Below, piece by piece: positions 26,401 through 35,338 of a DNA stretch of 60,251 nucleotides (position 1 is its first letter; every line of letters starts with the position of its first letter). A program made the position numbers and the translations under genes. The notes below the pieces were generated by a model that did not search any database, was not told where the DNA came from, and saw only the letters and a list, made by a program, of their open reading frames with translations. Location: the NCBI RefSeq assembly GCF_000156375.1, contig NZ_DS996351.1, forward strand, positions 219,202 to 279,452, given 5' to 3'. This DNA comes from Desulfovibrio piger ATCC 29098. Its GTDB lineage: Bacteria; Desulfobacterota; Desulfovibrionia; Desulfovibrionales; Desulfovibrionaceae.

Positions 26401-26587
26401 GGTCGGCTATGGTCTCCGGATGGATGCCTGCCCCGCGCAATTCGTCGTCCGTGAAAAAGGTGATGGACTCGGTCCCGCTGACGAGGTTTTTCCAGAATTG
26501 CCGGGTATCATTGGCACCGGGGAACCGGCAGTCCATGCCGATGACGGCGATGGCGTTCTCCGGGACCTTGTTCGTTTGTGGATGCAT
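23468..26587 (-). CDS. NPS-C: PKS module start, KS-AT-MT(N-terminal part)
   Basis: A 1039-residue protein. The KS (8-425) has its cysteine in QCACSTSL and histidines in EGHGTGTYLGDP and NVGHLEVAAG. The AT (535-830) has GHSIGEYVAA and HAFH, the signature of malonyl-CoA specificity, and is the only intact AT in the operon. The C-terminus (about 940-1015, ETFCSGYALEALTDLG onward) resembles the helical/winged-helix N-terminal subdomain of PKS methyltransferases; the catalytic part is the start of NPS-D, 13 bp downstream. The module is thus split inside one domain. I start it at MHPQTNK, preceded by GAGG; an ATG six codons earlier (26605) has no clear binding site. The AT probably also serves NPS-A and NPS-B in trans, by inference. 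Confidence 0.93.
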   Translation of the reverse strand: MHPQTNKVPENAIAVIGMDCRFPGANDTRQFWKNLVSGTESITFFTDDELRGAGIHPETIADPTYVRAAGIMEDAELFDAAFFGYTPTEAICIDPQQCQFLQTCWHALEDAGYNPYTYPGAVAVFGGTRLSTYYVNYMCADLADYGTARFMQGHIGTDRDHLCTRVSYKLNLRGPAFNLQCACSTSLVSVHLACQSLLNGECDMALAGASGIDIPQEHGHFYQEGMIFSPDGHCRPYDAQAEGIVSGNGVGVVLLKRLEDALRDRDDIHAVILGTAINNDGNSKVAYSAPSLEGQSEVIAEALGVSGVDPATIAYVEGHGTGTYLGDPLEVEALNRIYSRNNPARGYCALGSVKSNVGHLEVAAGVASLIKAILSIKHARIAPTCHFNSPNPRIDFASTPFFVNKTAIDWPQGFSPRRAAVSSFGVGGTNAHLILEEAPQREGSRSAGAVANPLMVVSARSEKALKELAGRYGEFLAGQDADGLDLADFCHTTQEGREHHAVRLAVVGESLEELRSGLDAAMTHEEWTTTNTGDEHRPVFLFTGQGAQRSGMGKELYQAQPCFRAELDRCARLFDPLLPEPLLRVMWDADKAALLDNTAFTQPALFSLEYALARMWQSFGIQPLAAAGHSIGEYVAATLAGVFSLEDAARLVAARGRLIASLPAGGGMSAVLASEKDVLALLAACGTPERTGIAAVNGSTQTVLSGPLEDLARIADKAGSLGISIRHLPVSHAFHSSLMDPILDDFASVAESIAYDAPGLPVVSNVTGRLVGPAEISGADYWVRHIRSTVRFFDGFRTLRDMAPAAWLELGPSGVLTALCRREQALENSGEDGVWVAAMHAGTPEWRQTCEALAALYRSGADVDWAAFAQDQHWGRLHLPLYPFQGERHWVDDSFRGIASGSTAAPAASQDDIWQRLTRAAESASGAEDDRPDGTEYREHARMIETFCSGYALEALTDLGAFPDEGFHTARDIAARIGLPERFDQLLPRLLENLAEQGLLARDAAGSYGRPAAPDRDLRDRVTSLLDRQEASGLSDRQS

Positions 26588-26632
26588 GGCATGCCTCGTG
26601 CGCATGGCGCTTTTGAAGGGTTGGTGAAAGGA

Positions 26633-29600
26633 TCAGCGTCCGGTCCGTTGCCTGGAGCGGGTGCGCATGCGCCGTTCGGCCCGGTCCATGCCGCGGTCGA
26701 AGGCGGAGGCGCTCCCGCCGCCTTCCGGCGCGGATATCTCTTGCGCGGTCGTGCGCGGCGTCCTGTTGTCCAGCCAGGCTGCCAGTGCACGGATGCTGGT
26801 GTGCTCGAGCAGGGTCATGAGCGGGATATCCGTGCCCAGGCGTTCCCCGAGGGCGGCCTGTACGGCGACAAGATCAAGGGAACTCAGGCCCATTTCGAAG
26901 AAGCGGCTGTCGATGCTTATGTCGTCGCGGCCCAGGACATGCGCGATGGCTCCGGCCACCAGCCGTTCTGTCTCAGATCCGGGCTGTGCCCCCTTCATCC
27001 GGGGGAGTTCCTGGTCGGGGTCGAGTACGAGGCTCTTCCTGTCGACTTTGCCGGAACTGGTCAGGGGAAGGCTTTCCCGCATCAGGATCATGCCGGGGAC
27101 CAGGAAGGAGGGCAGACGCTCCGCCAGCCATTTCTGGAGCTCTTCCGGCGCCGGAGACGTGCCGGGCCGGCAGGCCACGAAAGCGGCCAGCACCTGGCCC
27201 GCCTGCCTGCCCCTGACCGTCAGGGCGGCGGCCTGTTCCACGAAAGGATGCTCCATGAGGGTGTTCTCCACCTCGCCCAGCTCGACCCGGTAACCGTTGA
27301 TCTTGACCTGATTGTCCTGACGGCCGAGGAATTCGATATTGCCGTCGGGCATGTAGCAGCCCAGGTCACCGGTGGCGTAGAGGTCTTCCCCTGTGCCGGG
27401 GTGGCGTATGAAGCGCTCGGCCGTGCGTTCGGGATCCTTGAGGTACCCGTCGGCAAGACCGTCACCGGCGATGTGCAATTCGCCGGGGACCCAGTCCGGG
27501 CAGTCGCTACCGTGGCGGTCGAGGATGAAGAACCTCTGGTTGGCCAGCGGTTTGCCGTAAGGGATGCTCTTCCATTGCGGCAGGACGTCTTCCACGGGGA
27601 AGAAATTGGACCAGATGGAAGCTTCCGTGGCGCCGCCGAGGCTGAAGAGCCGCAGCTCCGGCCAGAAGGCCCTGATGCGTCCGGGCAGGCCCAGGGGGAT
27701 CCAGTCCCCGCTGAGCAGGGCGCAGCGCAAGGGCGGCAGGGCAGCGGGATGATGCTCCAGATGGGCGGCAAGGATCTGGAGGAAGGGGGGGACGCTGTTC
27801 CAGATGCTCACCTGATGCCGGTGCATCAGCTCCAGCCAGTGGGCCGCTTCCAGACGTCTGGCGGGATCCGGCAGGACCAGGGCCCCGCCCGCGCCGAACA
27901 GGCCGAACATGTCCCAGACGGACAGGTCGAAGGTGAAGCGCGAAAGGGCAAGGACCCTGTCCGAAGACCGCAGCCCGGTCAGTTCGTTGACGGCCCTGAT
28001 GGTGTTGACGGCGCGTTCGTGGCGGATCATGACCCCCTTGGGAGCGCCCGTGGAGCCCGAAGTGTGGATGACGTAGGCCAGCGCGTCAGGACGGCTGACG
28101 CATCTTTCGAAATCAAATTCGGAATTCGATTTCAATAAATCCTCATCCATGACCATGACGGGCAGGCCCGCGGGCCAGGGCAGGGACGCATGGCGGCGCT
28201 GCACCAGGACGGACCCGGCCCCGGAATATTCGAGCAGATGCTTGAGGCGGGCAGGGGGGACAGCGGCATCCACGGGCATGTAGGCGGCTCCGGCACTGCT
28301 CACGGCCAGGGCCGCGACCGCTTCTTCCCAGCCGCCGTTGCTGACGACGGCCACAAGGCTGCCCTGGCCGCAGCCCCGGGCCATGAGCCTGCCGCAAAGG
28401 GCCTCGGCAGCCCTGCCCAGATCCCGGTAGCTCAGGCAAAGATCGCCGTCCGCCAGGGCCAGGGCCCCGGGGGCATCTCGCAGGGAACGGGCAAAAAGGC
28501 TGTCCAGCGTCCCGCGGCCCGCATGGGGGAACTCCCGGGTCGTGGCGTTGGCCGTGCGGCGGCGTCCCAGCTGTTCCTGCGGCAGCAGGGGCAAATGGGG
28601 CTGGTGCCAGATCCTGTCGTCCCGGGCCAGCATCCGGAGCAGGCGACAATAGGCGGAAAACATGCTGTCCACGAGCCCTTCGGGGAAGAGTTCGTCCACG
28701 GCATCCCAGTTGAACTCAAGGCAATCGTCCACCTCGCGGACCTGATGGTCGATCCAGACCTGCGGCGTCTGCGTGATGTTGTAGACCATGCGCCCGAACG
28801 TGCGCAGGGCCGGATGGGTGCCGTGCTCGTCGCCGAAGCCGATGGTACTGGTGAAGACGATGGGGATGATGTCGGCGCTGGAACGGCCCGTGCATCTGCT
28901 CCATTCGCGGATGACCTCCACGCCGGAGAAGGTGCTGTGATCCATGTCGGCCCACAGCTGGGCCTGCAGGGCCCGTGCGCGCCGGAGGAAGGATGCCGTG
29001 CCGTCGAAAGAGCAGGCAAGCAGGCTCACGGACGTGAAGTCGCCCACGATCTCCCCGACTTCGGGATGCAGGGGCAGCCGGTTGAAAAGCGTGACATTGA
29101 GAGTGAACTCGTTCCGGCTGCTCCAGCGGGCCAGCACCTCGGCATAGCAGGCCAGCAGCAGGCCGGAGACCGTCAGCTCGTGCGCGGCGGCCTTTTGGCG
29201 CAGGTCCGCCCAGGTCTTCCGGTCGAGCTGCGCCGCATGGCGGACGAAGCGCGGGCGCTCCACCTGCGCGGGCGGGACGGCCAGGGGCAGGTCCGGCGCG
29301 GGCGGCAGGGCGGCGACACGCTCCAGCCAGTATTCTTTGTCCTTCCGGTAGCGCGGGCTCTTCCTGAAGGCTTCCAGTGCCAGCACATAGTCCCGGAACG
29401 AAAGGTCCAGGGGGGCCGGTTCCCGTTCAGGATACCGGTAGAGGCTTTCGAGCCCGTTCATCATCAGGTTCATGCTGTGCAGGTCGGCTACCAGCAGGTC
29501 CAGGCTGATGTGCAGGCGGATGGGACCGCCCGGCATCCGGGTGGCGGCCACACGGAACAGGGGCCATTCCTTCGCGGAGAGCACTTCATGCCCCATGCGT

Positions 29601-32600
29601 TCCCGGCATTCCAGCACCATTTGTTCGGCAGCCCCGGCATCCAGGCCCGTCGCGTCCTGTACCGTGACGGTGAAGGGCGGCACCTCGGGCAGGATGCGTT
29701 GCCGTCCGTCCTCCATGATGACGCAGCGCAGCATGTCGTGATGCCGGATCAGCCTGTTCCAGCAGGCCTCCCAGCGGGGAAGGTCCAGATCCTCCGTTTC
29801 CAGCTCGAGATAGACGTGGCAGGAGACATTACCGAGCACGAGGGCGCCTGTCCGGCCCACCCAGTAGGCCTGTTGCATGTCCATGAGCGGGAAGGGCTCA
29901 TGACGGGCGGCGCTGTCGGGAAGGATGACGGGCAGGTCCCCGTCCTGAGCCCTTTTCCCGGCGTCGAGCAGGGAGGCGATCCGGGAGGCCAGAGCATCGA
30001 TGGTAGGCTCCTTGAACAGCAGGCTGCGATCCACCCGGATGCGGAACTGCTTTTCCAGCGACTGGAACAGGTCCAGGGCCAGCAGGCTGTCCACGCCCAG
30101 CTCGATAAGGTTGGCATCGCCGGGCAGGTTCGCGGCGTCGGTCCGCAGGATGGTAGCCACCTTGGCACGGACGGCCCGCATGACGGCATCCCGGCTGTCC
30201 CGGCCCGCGCTGTCCGCTTCGGGCGATACGGAGGCTTCGCGGTCGTCCGCTGTGGCGGGGCAGAGCGATCGCAGCAGGGGCGGCAAACGGTCGCTGTCGT
30301 AGCCTGCGGCATAGCGGGGCCAGTCCATATGCAGCACGGCGGCCCTGCACTCGTCGCGGGAGAGGAGGCGTTCCATGACGGCAAAGCCTTCCTCGGGCGC
30401 AACGGTATGGATGCCTAAACGGGAAAGGGTGCGGAGGTCGGCCTGACGTACGGCCATGCCGGCATCACGGAAGGCGCCCCAGTTGATGCTGAGGGCGGGC
30501 AGGCCCAGATGGCGGCGGTACAGCGCGAGCTCGTCAAGGAAGGCATTGGCCGCCGCGTAGTTGCCCATGCCCATGGGGCCGAGGAAGGAGGCCGTGGAGG
30601 AGAACAGGACGAAGGCTTCCAGCTGGTGGTCCAGCGAGATCCGGTGCAGGTTCCAGGCGCCCTCCGCCTTGGGGGCGAGGACCCGTTTGAAGCGCGACGC
30701 ATCGAGGCGGAGGAGCCTGTCGTCATCCAGCGTCCCGGCCAGGTGCCAGATGCGCTTCAGAGGCGGCATGTCTTTCAGGGCGGAGTCCACGGCATGTCGC
30801 AGGGCGCTGCTGTCGGACACGTCGGCCAGGGCCAGACGGACAGTGCAGCCCTGTTGCCGCAGGTCTTCCAGCAGGGCCGCTTCCTCCGCCGCAGGCTGGC
30901 GGCGGGCCAGCAACAGCAGGTGACGGCAGCCCCGGCGTACGCGGTCGGCGCACAGGCGCAGGGCTATCCCGCCCAGGCCGCCGCTCACCAGTTCCGTGCC
31001 GGAGCATGCGGGATGCCCGGTTTGGACGGCGGCGGGCCAGCGCAGGATGATCTTGCCCGTGTGGCGCGCCTGCATCATGTGCCGGAAAGCAGCGTCATGG
31101 CGGTCGGCGGCAAAGACCGTGACCGGCAGCAGGGCCAGCTCTCCCCGGGCGCATCCCTGCATGGCACGCCGGAAGATCCCGGCCATCAGGTCGGGCCGGT
31201 CGCGTCCCAGCTCCACCAGATCCAAAGGACGGTAGCGCATGAGGCCGCGTTCGGTCCGGTAGTCGCCCGCCTGGCGCAGACCGCTCTTGCCCAGCTCCAC
31301 GAAGCAGCCATTGTCCGCCACCAGCGTGAAGGAGGCTTCCTGCGCCTCGCCGGCCAGGGAGTTGAGGATGATGTCCACCCCCCTGCCGCCGGTGGCGTCC
31401 AGGACTTCCTGGGCGAAGGCGGTGGAACGGGAATCCATGACCAGTTCCGCCCCGAGCGATCGGACCAGCTCCCGCTTGGCCGGGGTGCCTGCCGTGGCGA
31501 AGATGCGGGCACCGGCCCTGCGGCACACTGCCATGGCGGCGAGTCCCACGCCGCCGGAGGCCGCGTGGATGAGGACGGTCTGTCCGGCGCGGATGCCGGC
31601 AAGCTCCTCAAGGCCGTAGCAGGCCGTGATGTAGGCGACGGGCAGCGCGGCGGCCTGTTCGAACGAGATGTCCGCGGGCAGGGGGCAGGTCATGGCGGCA
31701 GGCAGGGTGATGTGGGTCCGCAGGCAACCATAGGCGCTGACCGCCACGCGATCCCCTACCTGGATGCCGGAGACGCCGTCACCCACAGCGGTGACGATAC
31801 CGGCCCCGTCACTGCCCACGGCGGTCTCTTCGCCGGGGTAGATGCCCATGACCATCATGACGTCACGGAAGTTGAGGCTGGAGGCCGCAAGGGCCACTTC
31901 CACCTCGCCCGCTTCCGGGGAGCGGCGTTCCAGCGGCTGCCAGCGCAGGTTGTCGAGACCGGGACCTTCCATGACGAGGGCCCGGGGGCCTGCCGCTCCG
32001 TCGTCCGCCCTTTCAAGGCGGGGCAGGAGGCGGCGGCCGTCACGTAAGGCCTGACGGTCTTCCCCGTCTTCGCAGGCAAGGGCCCGGAACAGGGTATCGT
32101 CGGCCTCCGGGTGCTGGAGATCCATGAGGCGCACGCGCAGGGCGGGATGCTCCATGCACACTACCGGGCCGAGGCCCCAGACGAGGGACTGGCCGGGCAA
32201 CGGCCGTTCATGGGCGCCAGCCGCAATATCGGGGCCGAAAGTCCCGCTTGTGAGGATCACGAGATCGAGGCGGGCCTCCATGTCCCGTGCCCGCGCCTGC
32301 CGGACGATCTCCAGCAGGGGCAGCACGCTGCGGTCATAGGTCCCGTCAGGATCAGCCATGCCCGGGACGCCCAGGGGCCAGGCATCCACCACATGCAGGC
32401 GGCCCTGTCCGTCAGCAAGGGCATCCAGAGCCGCAGGAAGGCCGTCCCGTTCCGCATGGGAAAGGACGCGGCAGTGGCAGCCGTCAGATTCCAGGCGCGT
32501 CGCAAGTGCCTCGGCCAGGGGGCCGGGATCTGCCAGTACGAGCCAGCGCCCGTCCAGCCGGGCCCGGCCGGGGAGCTGTTCCCCCTCGATCCAGCGGACA

Positions 32601-35305
32601 GCGTAACGGGCGGCCTCCGGGGAACCGGCCTCTTCCTCGACGCCCTCAGGCGGCAGGGCACTCATGCGCAGGCCTTCCATGCGACCGACGGCTTCGCCGT
32701 TGCCGTCGAAAAGGCTGACGTCCAGCAGGAACGTGCCCGTATCGCCGGGATCCCCGGCCGGGCTTTCCCGCAGCTCCAGCATGACCTGCACATCAGCGGG
32801 GCACTGTTCCGGCAGGTCCAGATGCCGGCAACCCGCCGGGACGAAGATTCTGTCCGTATCCCTGTCCTGCTGGGGGATGCAGGAGAGCACACCCTGCAGG
32901 CAGGCGTCCAGCAGGGCGGGATCCCAGCCCCAACCGTCGCTGGAGTTGCCGGAGGAGACACGGGTCCTGGCCCTGCCCCGGCCGCTGCGGATCTCCCGCA
33001 ACAGGCGGAAGGAAGGCCCGTACGAGACGCCAAGACCCTGCATGGCGGCATAATAGGCCGCTATGTCCTCGGGCATGTCCTCGTCGCTTGCCGGTGCCGC
33101 CGCAGGCATGGAGCATGCCGGGCCTTCGATGCCGGCTCGCGCGGTCCTGTGCCAGGCCCCGGGAGCTTCGGGGGCGGTAGAGGTGAAGAGCTCCATGACG
33201 CCCCGTTCCCTGTCGCCTTCCAGGATGAGCTGGAAAAAGACGTCCCGGTCCCCGTCCAGCGGCAGGGGACGAAGCAGGGCCACATGACCGAGACCGCAGT
33301 CTGCGCCGTATTCCCGGGCGGCGGCCGCGCGCAGGAGCTCGAGGAGCAGGCTGCCCGGGGCGATGCTCCTGCCCGCTACCCGGTGTTCCCGCATGCGTTC
33401 CAGTTCCTTGCCGCCAAGGCGGCCCCCGTAAAGGATCTTTCCTTCCGCAGTTGTGAAGCGTTCGCGCCACACGGGATGGGAGAGGGCTTCACGGCCGGTG
33501 CCATCCGTGCCGGTGCTGTCTTCTTCAGGCCAGAAGCGGCGGCGCTGGAAGGGAGTCAGGGGAAGCCGGACGCGACGGGCGCCCAGACGCAGGGCTTTTT
33601 CCTGGAGGGCGTCCAATGCCTTGTCGTCACCGGCCATGTAGGCCAGGGCCACCCGCTGGAGTCCGTCATCCATGAGGTCGCCGGGCACGTCCCGCGCCTC
33701 CGTATGTCCGGAAAGCAGCATCCCCTCGGGCATCCCGCCCCGGGCAAAGGCGTGCAAAGCCTCCCGGAGCGCGCCGGTCGAGGTGGCGCGGACGGCCAGC
33801 CGGATCTTGTCCCGGCTGCGTGAGGCCCTGGCCGTGAAGCAGATGTCGGCAAGGGAGGCGGACGGGGCATCCAGCGCCCGGGCCATGCGTCCGGCAAGGG
33901 CACGCAGCATGGTCCCGGTGCGCGACGAAAGGACGAAAAGATCCGGCGTGCCGTCAGGCAGGTGGCGGGAATTCACCGGCTCTTCGGGAGCCTGCATGAT
34001 GACGGCATGGGCGTTGGACCCGCCGATGCCGAAGGAGCTGATCCCGGCGGCGCGTGGTCTTTCCGCATCCTTCCAGTCCGCAAGGGCCGTGTTGATGTAG
34101 AAAGGGCTGGCGTCGAGGTCCAGGGCCGGATTGGCTTCCTCGAACAGGGGGTGGGGCGGAATGTGGCCGGTATGGACGGCCATGACGGCCTTGATGAAAC
34201 TGGCGATGCCCGACGCGGCATCGGCATGGCCGATGTTGGCCTTGACCGCGCCGAGGGCGCAGAAGCCCCTGTCCTGCGTGAAATGGCCAAAGGCCTTGCC
34301 CAGGGCGGCGAATTCGATGGGGTCGCCGAGGGCCGTCCCGGTGCCGTGGCTTTCGACAAGGCCGATATCACGCGCGGAAAGTCCCGAGAGGGATATCGCC
34401 TCGCCGATGACGGCGGTCTGGCCGAATTCGCCGGGCGCGGTATAGCCCACCCGCCGGGAACCGTCATTGTTGACTACGGAGGCCAGCACCACGGCATAGA
34501 TGTGGTCGCGGTCGCGCAGGGCATCTGCCAGCCGCTTCAGGACGACGACGCCCGCCCCGCCGGAAAAGACCGTGCCCGAGGCATTTTTGTCAAAGGGGCG
34601 GCAGTAGCCGTCACGGGAGAAGATCATGCCTTCCTGGAACAGGTAACCTTTCTCCTGGGGCACATCGATGGCCACCCCTCCGGCCAGGGCCATGTCGCAC
34701 GCGCCGCTGCGCAGGTTCTCGCAGGCCACGTGCACGGCGGAAAGCGAGCTGGAGCAGGCCGTCTGCACGCACAGGCTGGGCCCGTTCAGGTTCAGCTTGT
34801 AGGAGACGCGCGAGCACAGGTAATCCTTGTCGTTGCCCACCAGGCACTGGAAGGCTTCGGCACCGTTCCCGGCTTTCAGGCCGCGGCACGCATGTTCCAG
34901 ATAGGCACTGATGCGGCTGCCTGCAAAAACGCCGACGCTCTTGCCTTCCAGACCGCCGCCGGGCAGGGGCGTATATCCGGCGTCCTCCAGCGATTCCCAG
35001 GCGCATTCCAGGAAGGTGCGCTGCTGGGGGTCGATCTTTTCCGCCTCGCTGCCGGCATAGCCGAAAAAGGCTGCGTCGAATTTGTCGATGTCCCCCAGGC
35101 TGTAGGTCGCCGGGACGTAGTTCGGGTCGCGCAGCAGGCCGTGATCCACGCCCGCTGCGGCAAGGTCTTTCCGGTCCAGGAAGGTCACGCTGACCTTGCC
35201 TTCGCAAAGGTTGCGCCAGTATCCGTCGAGGTCGGGAGCACCGGGAAAACGGCAGCTCATGCCGATGACGGCGATCGCTTCGTCAGTGATGTTCATGCTG
35301 TCCAT
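26633..35305 (-). CDS. NPS-B: hybrid PKS/NRPS, KS-(no AT)-DH-ER-KR-ACP-Cy-A-PCP
   Basis: A 2890-residue megasynthase. KS 8-430 (QTACSSSL, ESHGTGTALGDP, NIGHADAASG). A linker of only about 150 residues ends in VRLPLTPFQRRRFW, the normal post-AT linker, with no AT in between. DH 605-890 (HRVAGRSIAP, full HxxxGxxxxP; LLDACLQG); structural KR half 890-1080; ER 1115-1420 (ASGGVGLAAM); KR 1438-1615 (GGLGGIAL, Ser in SSTASF, Tyr in GNYAAAN, so active-looking, with the LDD motif of B-type KRs). ACP LGVDSLLAL near 1737; Cy 1800-2240 (DLLVAD); A 2250-2760; PCP GLSSLDL near 2805. A-domain code D-L-W-N-L-S-L-I-W, cysteine-like. No oxidase insert, so the ring should stay a thiazoline. An Arg-rich C-terminal tail may dock to NPS-C. 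Confidence 0.94.
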   Translation of the reverse strand: MDSMNITDEAIAVIGMSCRFPGAPDLDGYWRNLCEGKVSVTFLDRKDLAAAGVDHGLLRDPNYVPATYSLGDIDKFDAAFFGYAGSEAEKIDPQQRTFLECAWESLEDAGYTPLPGGGLEGKSVGVFAGSRISAYLEHACRGLKAGNGAEAFQCLVGNDKDYLCSRVSYKLNLNGPSLCVQTACSSSLSAVHVACENLRSGACDMALAGGVAIDVPQEKGYLFQEGMIFSRDGYCRPFDKNASGTVFSGGAGVVVLKRLADALRDRDHIYAVVLASVVNNDGSRRVGYTAPGEFGQTAVIGEAISLSGLSARDIGLVESHGTGTALGDPIEFAALGKAFGHFTQDRGFCALGAVKANIGHADAASGIASFIKAVMAVHTGHIPPHPLFEEANPALDLDASPFYINTALADWKDAERPRAAGISSFGIGGSNAHAVIMQAPEEPVNSRHLPDGTPDLFVLSSRTGTMLRALAGRMARALDAPSASLADICFTARASRSRDKIRLAVRATSTGALREALHAFARGGMPEGMLLSGHTEARDVPGDLMDDGLQRVALAYMAGDDKALDALQEKALRLGARRVRLPLTPFQRRRFWPEEDSTGTDGTGREALSHPVWRERFTTAEGKILYGGRLGGKELERMREHRVAGRSIAPGSLLLELLRAAAAREYGADCGLGHVALLRPLPLDGDRDVFFQLILEGDRERGVMELFTSTAPEAPGAWHRTARAGIEGPACSMPAAAPASDEDMPEDIAAYYAAMQGLGVSYGPSFRLLREIRSGRGRARTRVSSGNSSDGWGWDPALLDACLQGVLSCIPQQDRDTDRIFVPAGCRHLDLPEQCPADVQVMLELRESPAGDPGDTGTFLLDVSLFDGNGEAVGRMEGLRMSALPPEGVEEEAGSPEAARYAVRWIEGEQLPGRARLDGRWLVLADPGPLAEALATRLESDGCHCRVLSHAERDGLPAALDALADGQGRLHVVDAWPLGVPGMADPDGTYDRSVLPLLEIVRQARARDMEARLDLVILTSGTFGPDIAAGAHERPLPGQSLVWGLGPVVCMEHPALRVRLMDLQHPEADDTLFRALACEDGEDRQALRDGRRLLPRLERADDGAAGPRALVMEGPGLDNLRWQPLERRSPEAGEVEVALAASSLNFRDVMMVMGIYPGEETAVGSDGAGIVTAVGDGVSGIQVGDRVAVSAYGCLRTHITLPAAMTCPLPADISFEQAAALPVAYITACYGLEELAGIRAGQTVLIHAASGGVGLAAMAVCRRAGARIFATAGTPAKRELVRSLGAELVMDSRSTAFAQEVLDATGGRGVDIILNSLAGEAQEASFTLVADNGCFVELGKSGLRQAGDYRTERGLMRYRPLDLVELGRDRPDLMAGIFRRAMQGCARGELALLPVTVFAADRHDAAFRHMMQARHTGKIILRWPAAVQTGHPACSGTELVSGGLGGIALRLCADRVRRGCRHLLLLARRQPAAEEAALLEDLRQQGCTVRLALADVSDSSALRHAVDSALKDMPPLKRIWHLAGTLDDDRLLRLDASRFKRVLAPKAEGAWNLHRISLDHQLEAFVLFSSTASFLGPMGMGNYAAANAFLDELALYRRHLGLPALSINWGAFRDAGMAVRQADLRTLSRLGIHTVAPEEGFAVMERLLSRDECRAAVLHMDWPRYAAGYDSDRLPPLLRSLCPATADDREASVSPEADSAGRDSRDAVMRAVRAKVATILRTDAANLPGDANLIELGVDSLLALDLFQSLEKQFRIRVDRSLLFKEPTIDALASRIASLLDAGKRAQDGDLPVILPDSAARHEPFPLMDMQQAYWVGRTGALVLGNVSCHVYLELETEDLDLPRWEACWNRLIRHHDMLRCVIMEDGRQRILPEVPPFTVTVQDATGLDAGAAEQMVLECRERMGHEVLSAKEWPLFRVAATRMPGGPIRLHISLDLLVADLHSMNLMMNGLESLYRYPEREPAPLDLSFRDYVLALEAFRKSPRYRKDKEYWLERVAALPPAPDLPLAVPPAQVERPRFVRHAAQLDRKTWADLRQKAAAHELTVSGLLLACYAEVLARWSSRNEFTLNVTLFNRLPLHPEVGEIVGDFTSVSLLACSFDGTASFLRRARALQAQLWADMDHSTFSGVEVIREWSRCTGRSSADIIPIVFTSTIGFGDEHGTHPALRTFGRMVYNITQTPQVWIDHQVREVDDCLEFNWDAVDELFPEGLVDSMFSAYCRLLRMLARDDRIWHQPHLPLLPQEQLGRRRTANATTREFPHAGRGTLDSLFARSLRDAPGALALADGDLCLSYRDLGRAAEALCGRLMARGCGQGSLVAVVSNGGWEEAVAALAVSSAGAAYMPVDAAVPPARLKHLLEYSGAGSVLVQRRHASLPWPAGLPVMVMDEDLLKSNSEFDFERCVSRPDALAYVIHTSGSTGAPKGVMIRHERAVNTIRAVNELTGLRSSDRVLALSRFTFDLSVWDMFGLFGAGGALVLPDPARRLEAAHWLELMHRHQVSIWNSVPPFLQILAAHLEHHPAALPPLRCALLSGDWIPLGLPGRIRAFWPELRLFSLGGATEASIWSNFFPVEDVLPQWKSIPYGKPLANQRFFILDRHGSDCPDWVPGELHIAGDGLADGYLKDPERTAERFIRHPGTGEDLYATGDLGCYMPDGNIEFLGRQDNQVKINGYRVELGEVENTLMEHPFVEQAAALTVRGRQAGQVLAAFVACRPGTSPAPEELQKWLAERLPSFLVPGMILMRESLPLTSSGKVDRKSLVLDPDQELPRMKGAQPGSETERLVAGAIAHVLGRDDISIDSRFFEMGLSSLDLVAVQAALGERLGTDIPLMTLLEHTSIRALAAWLDNRTPRTTAQEISAPEGGGSASAFDRGMDRAERRMRTRSRQRTGR

Positions 35306-35338
35306 GACTTTCTGTCCTGCGGCATCTTTCGCTGCCGG

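Noticed and set aside
23474..28138. A 1554-residue plus-strand open frame opposite NPS-C and part of NPS-B
   Set aside because: Antisense shadow: no motifs, no binding site, and it spans a real gene boundary on the other strand.
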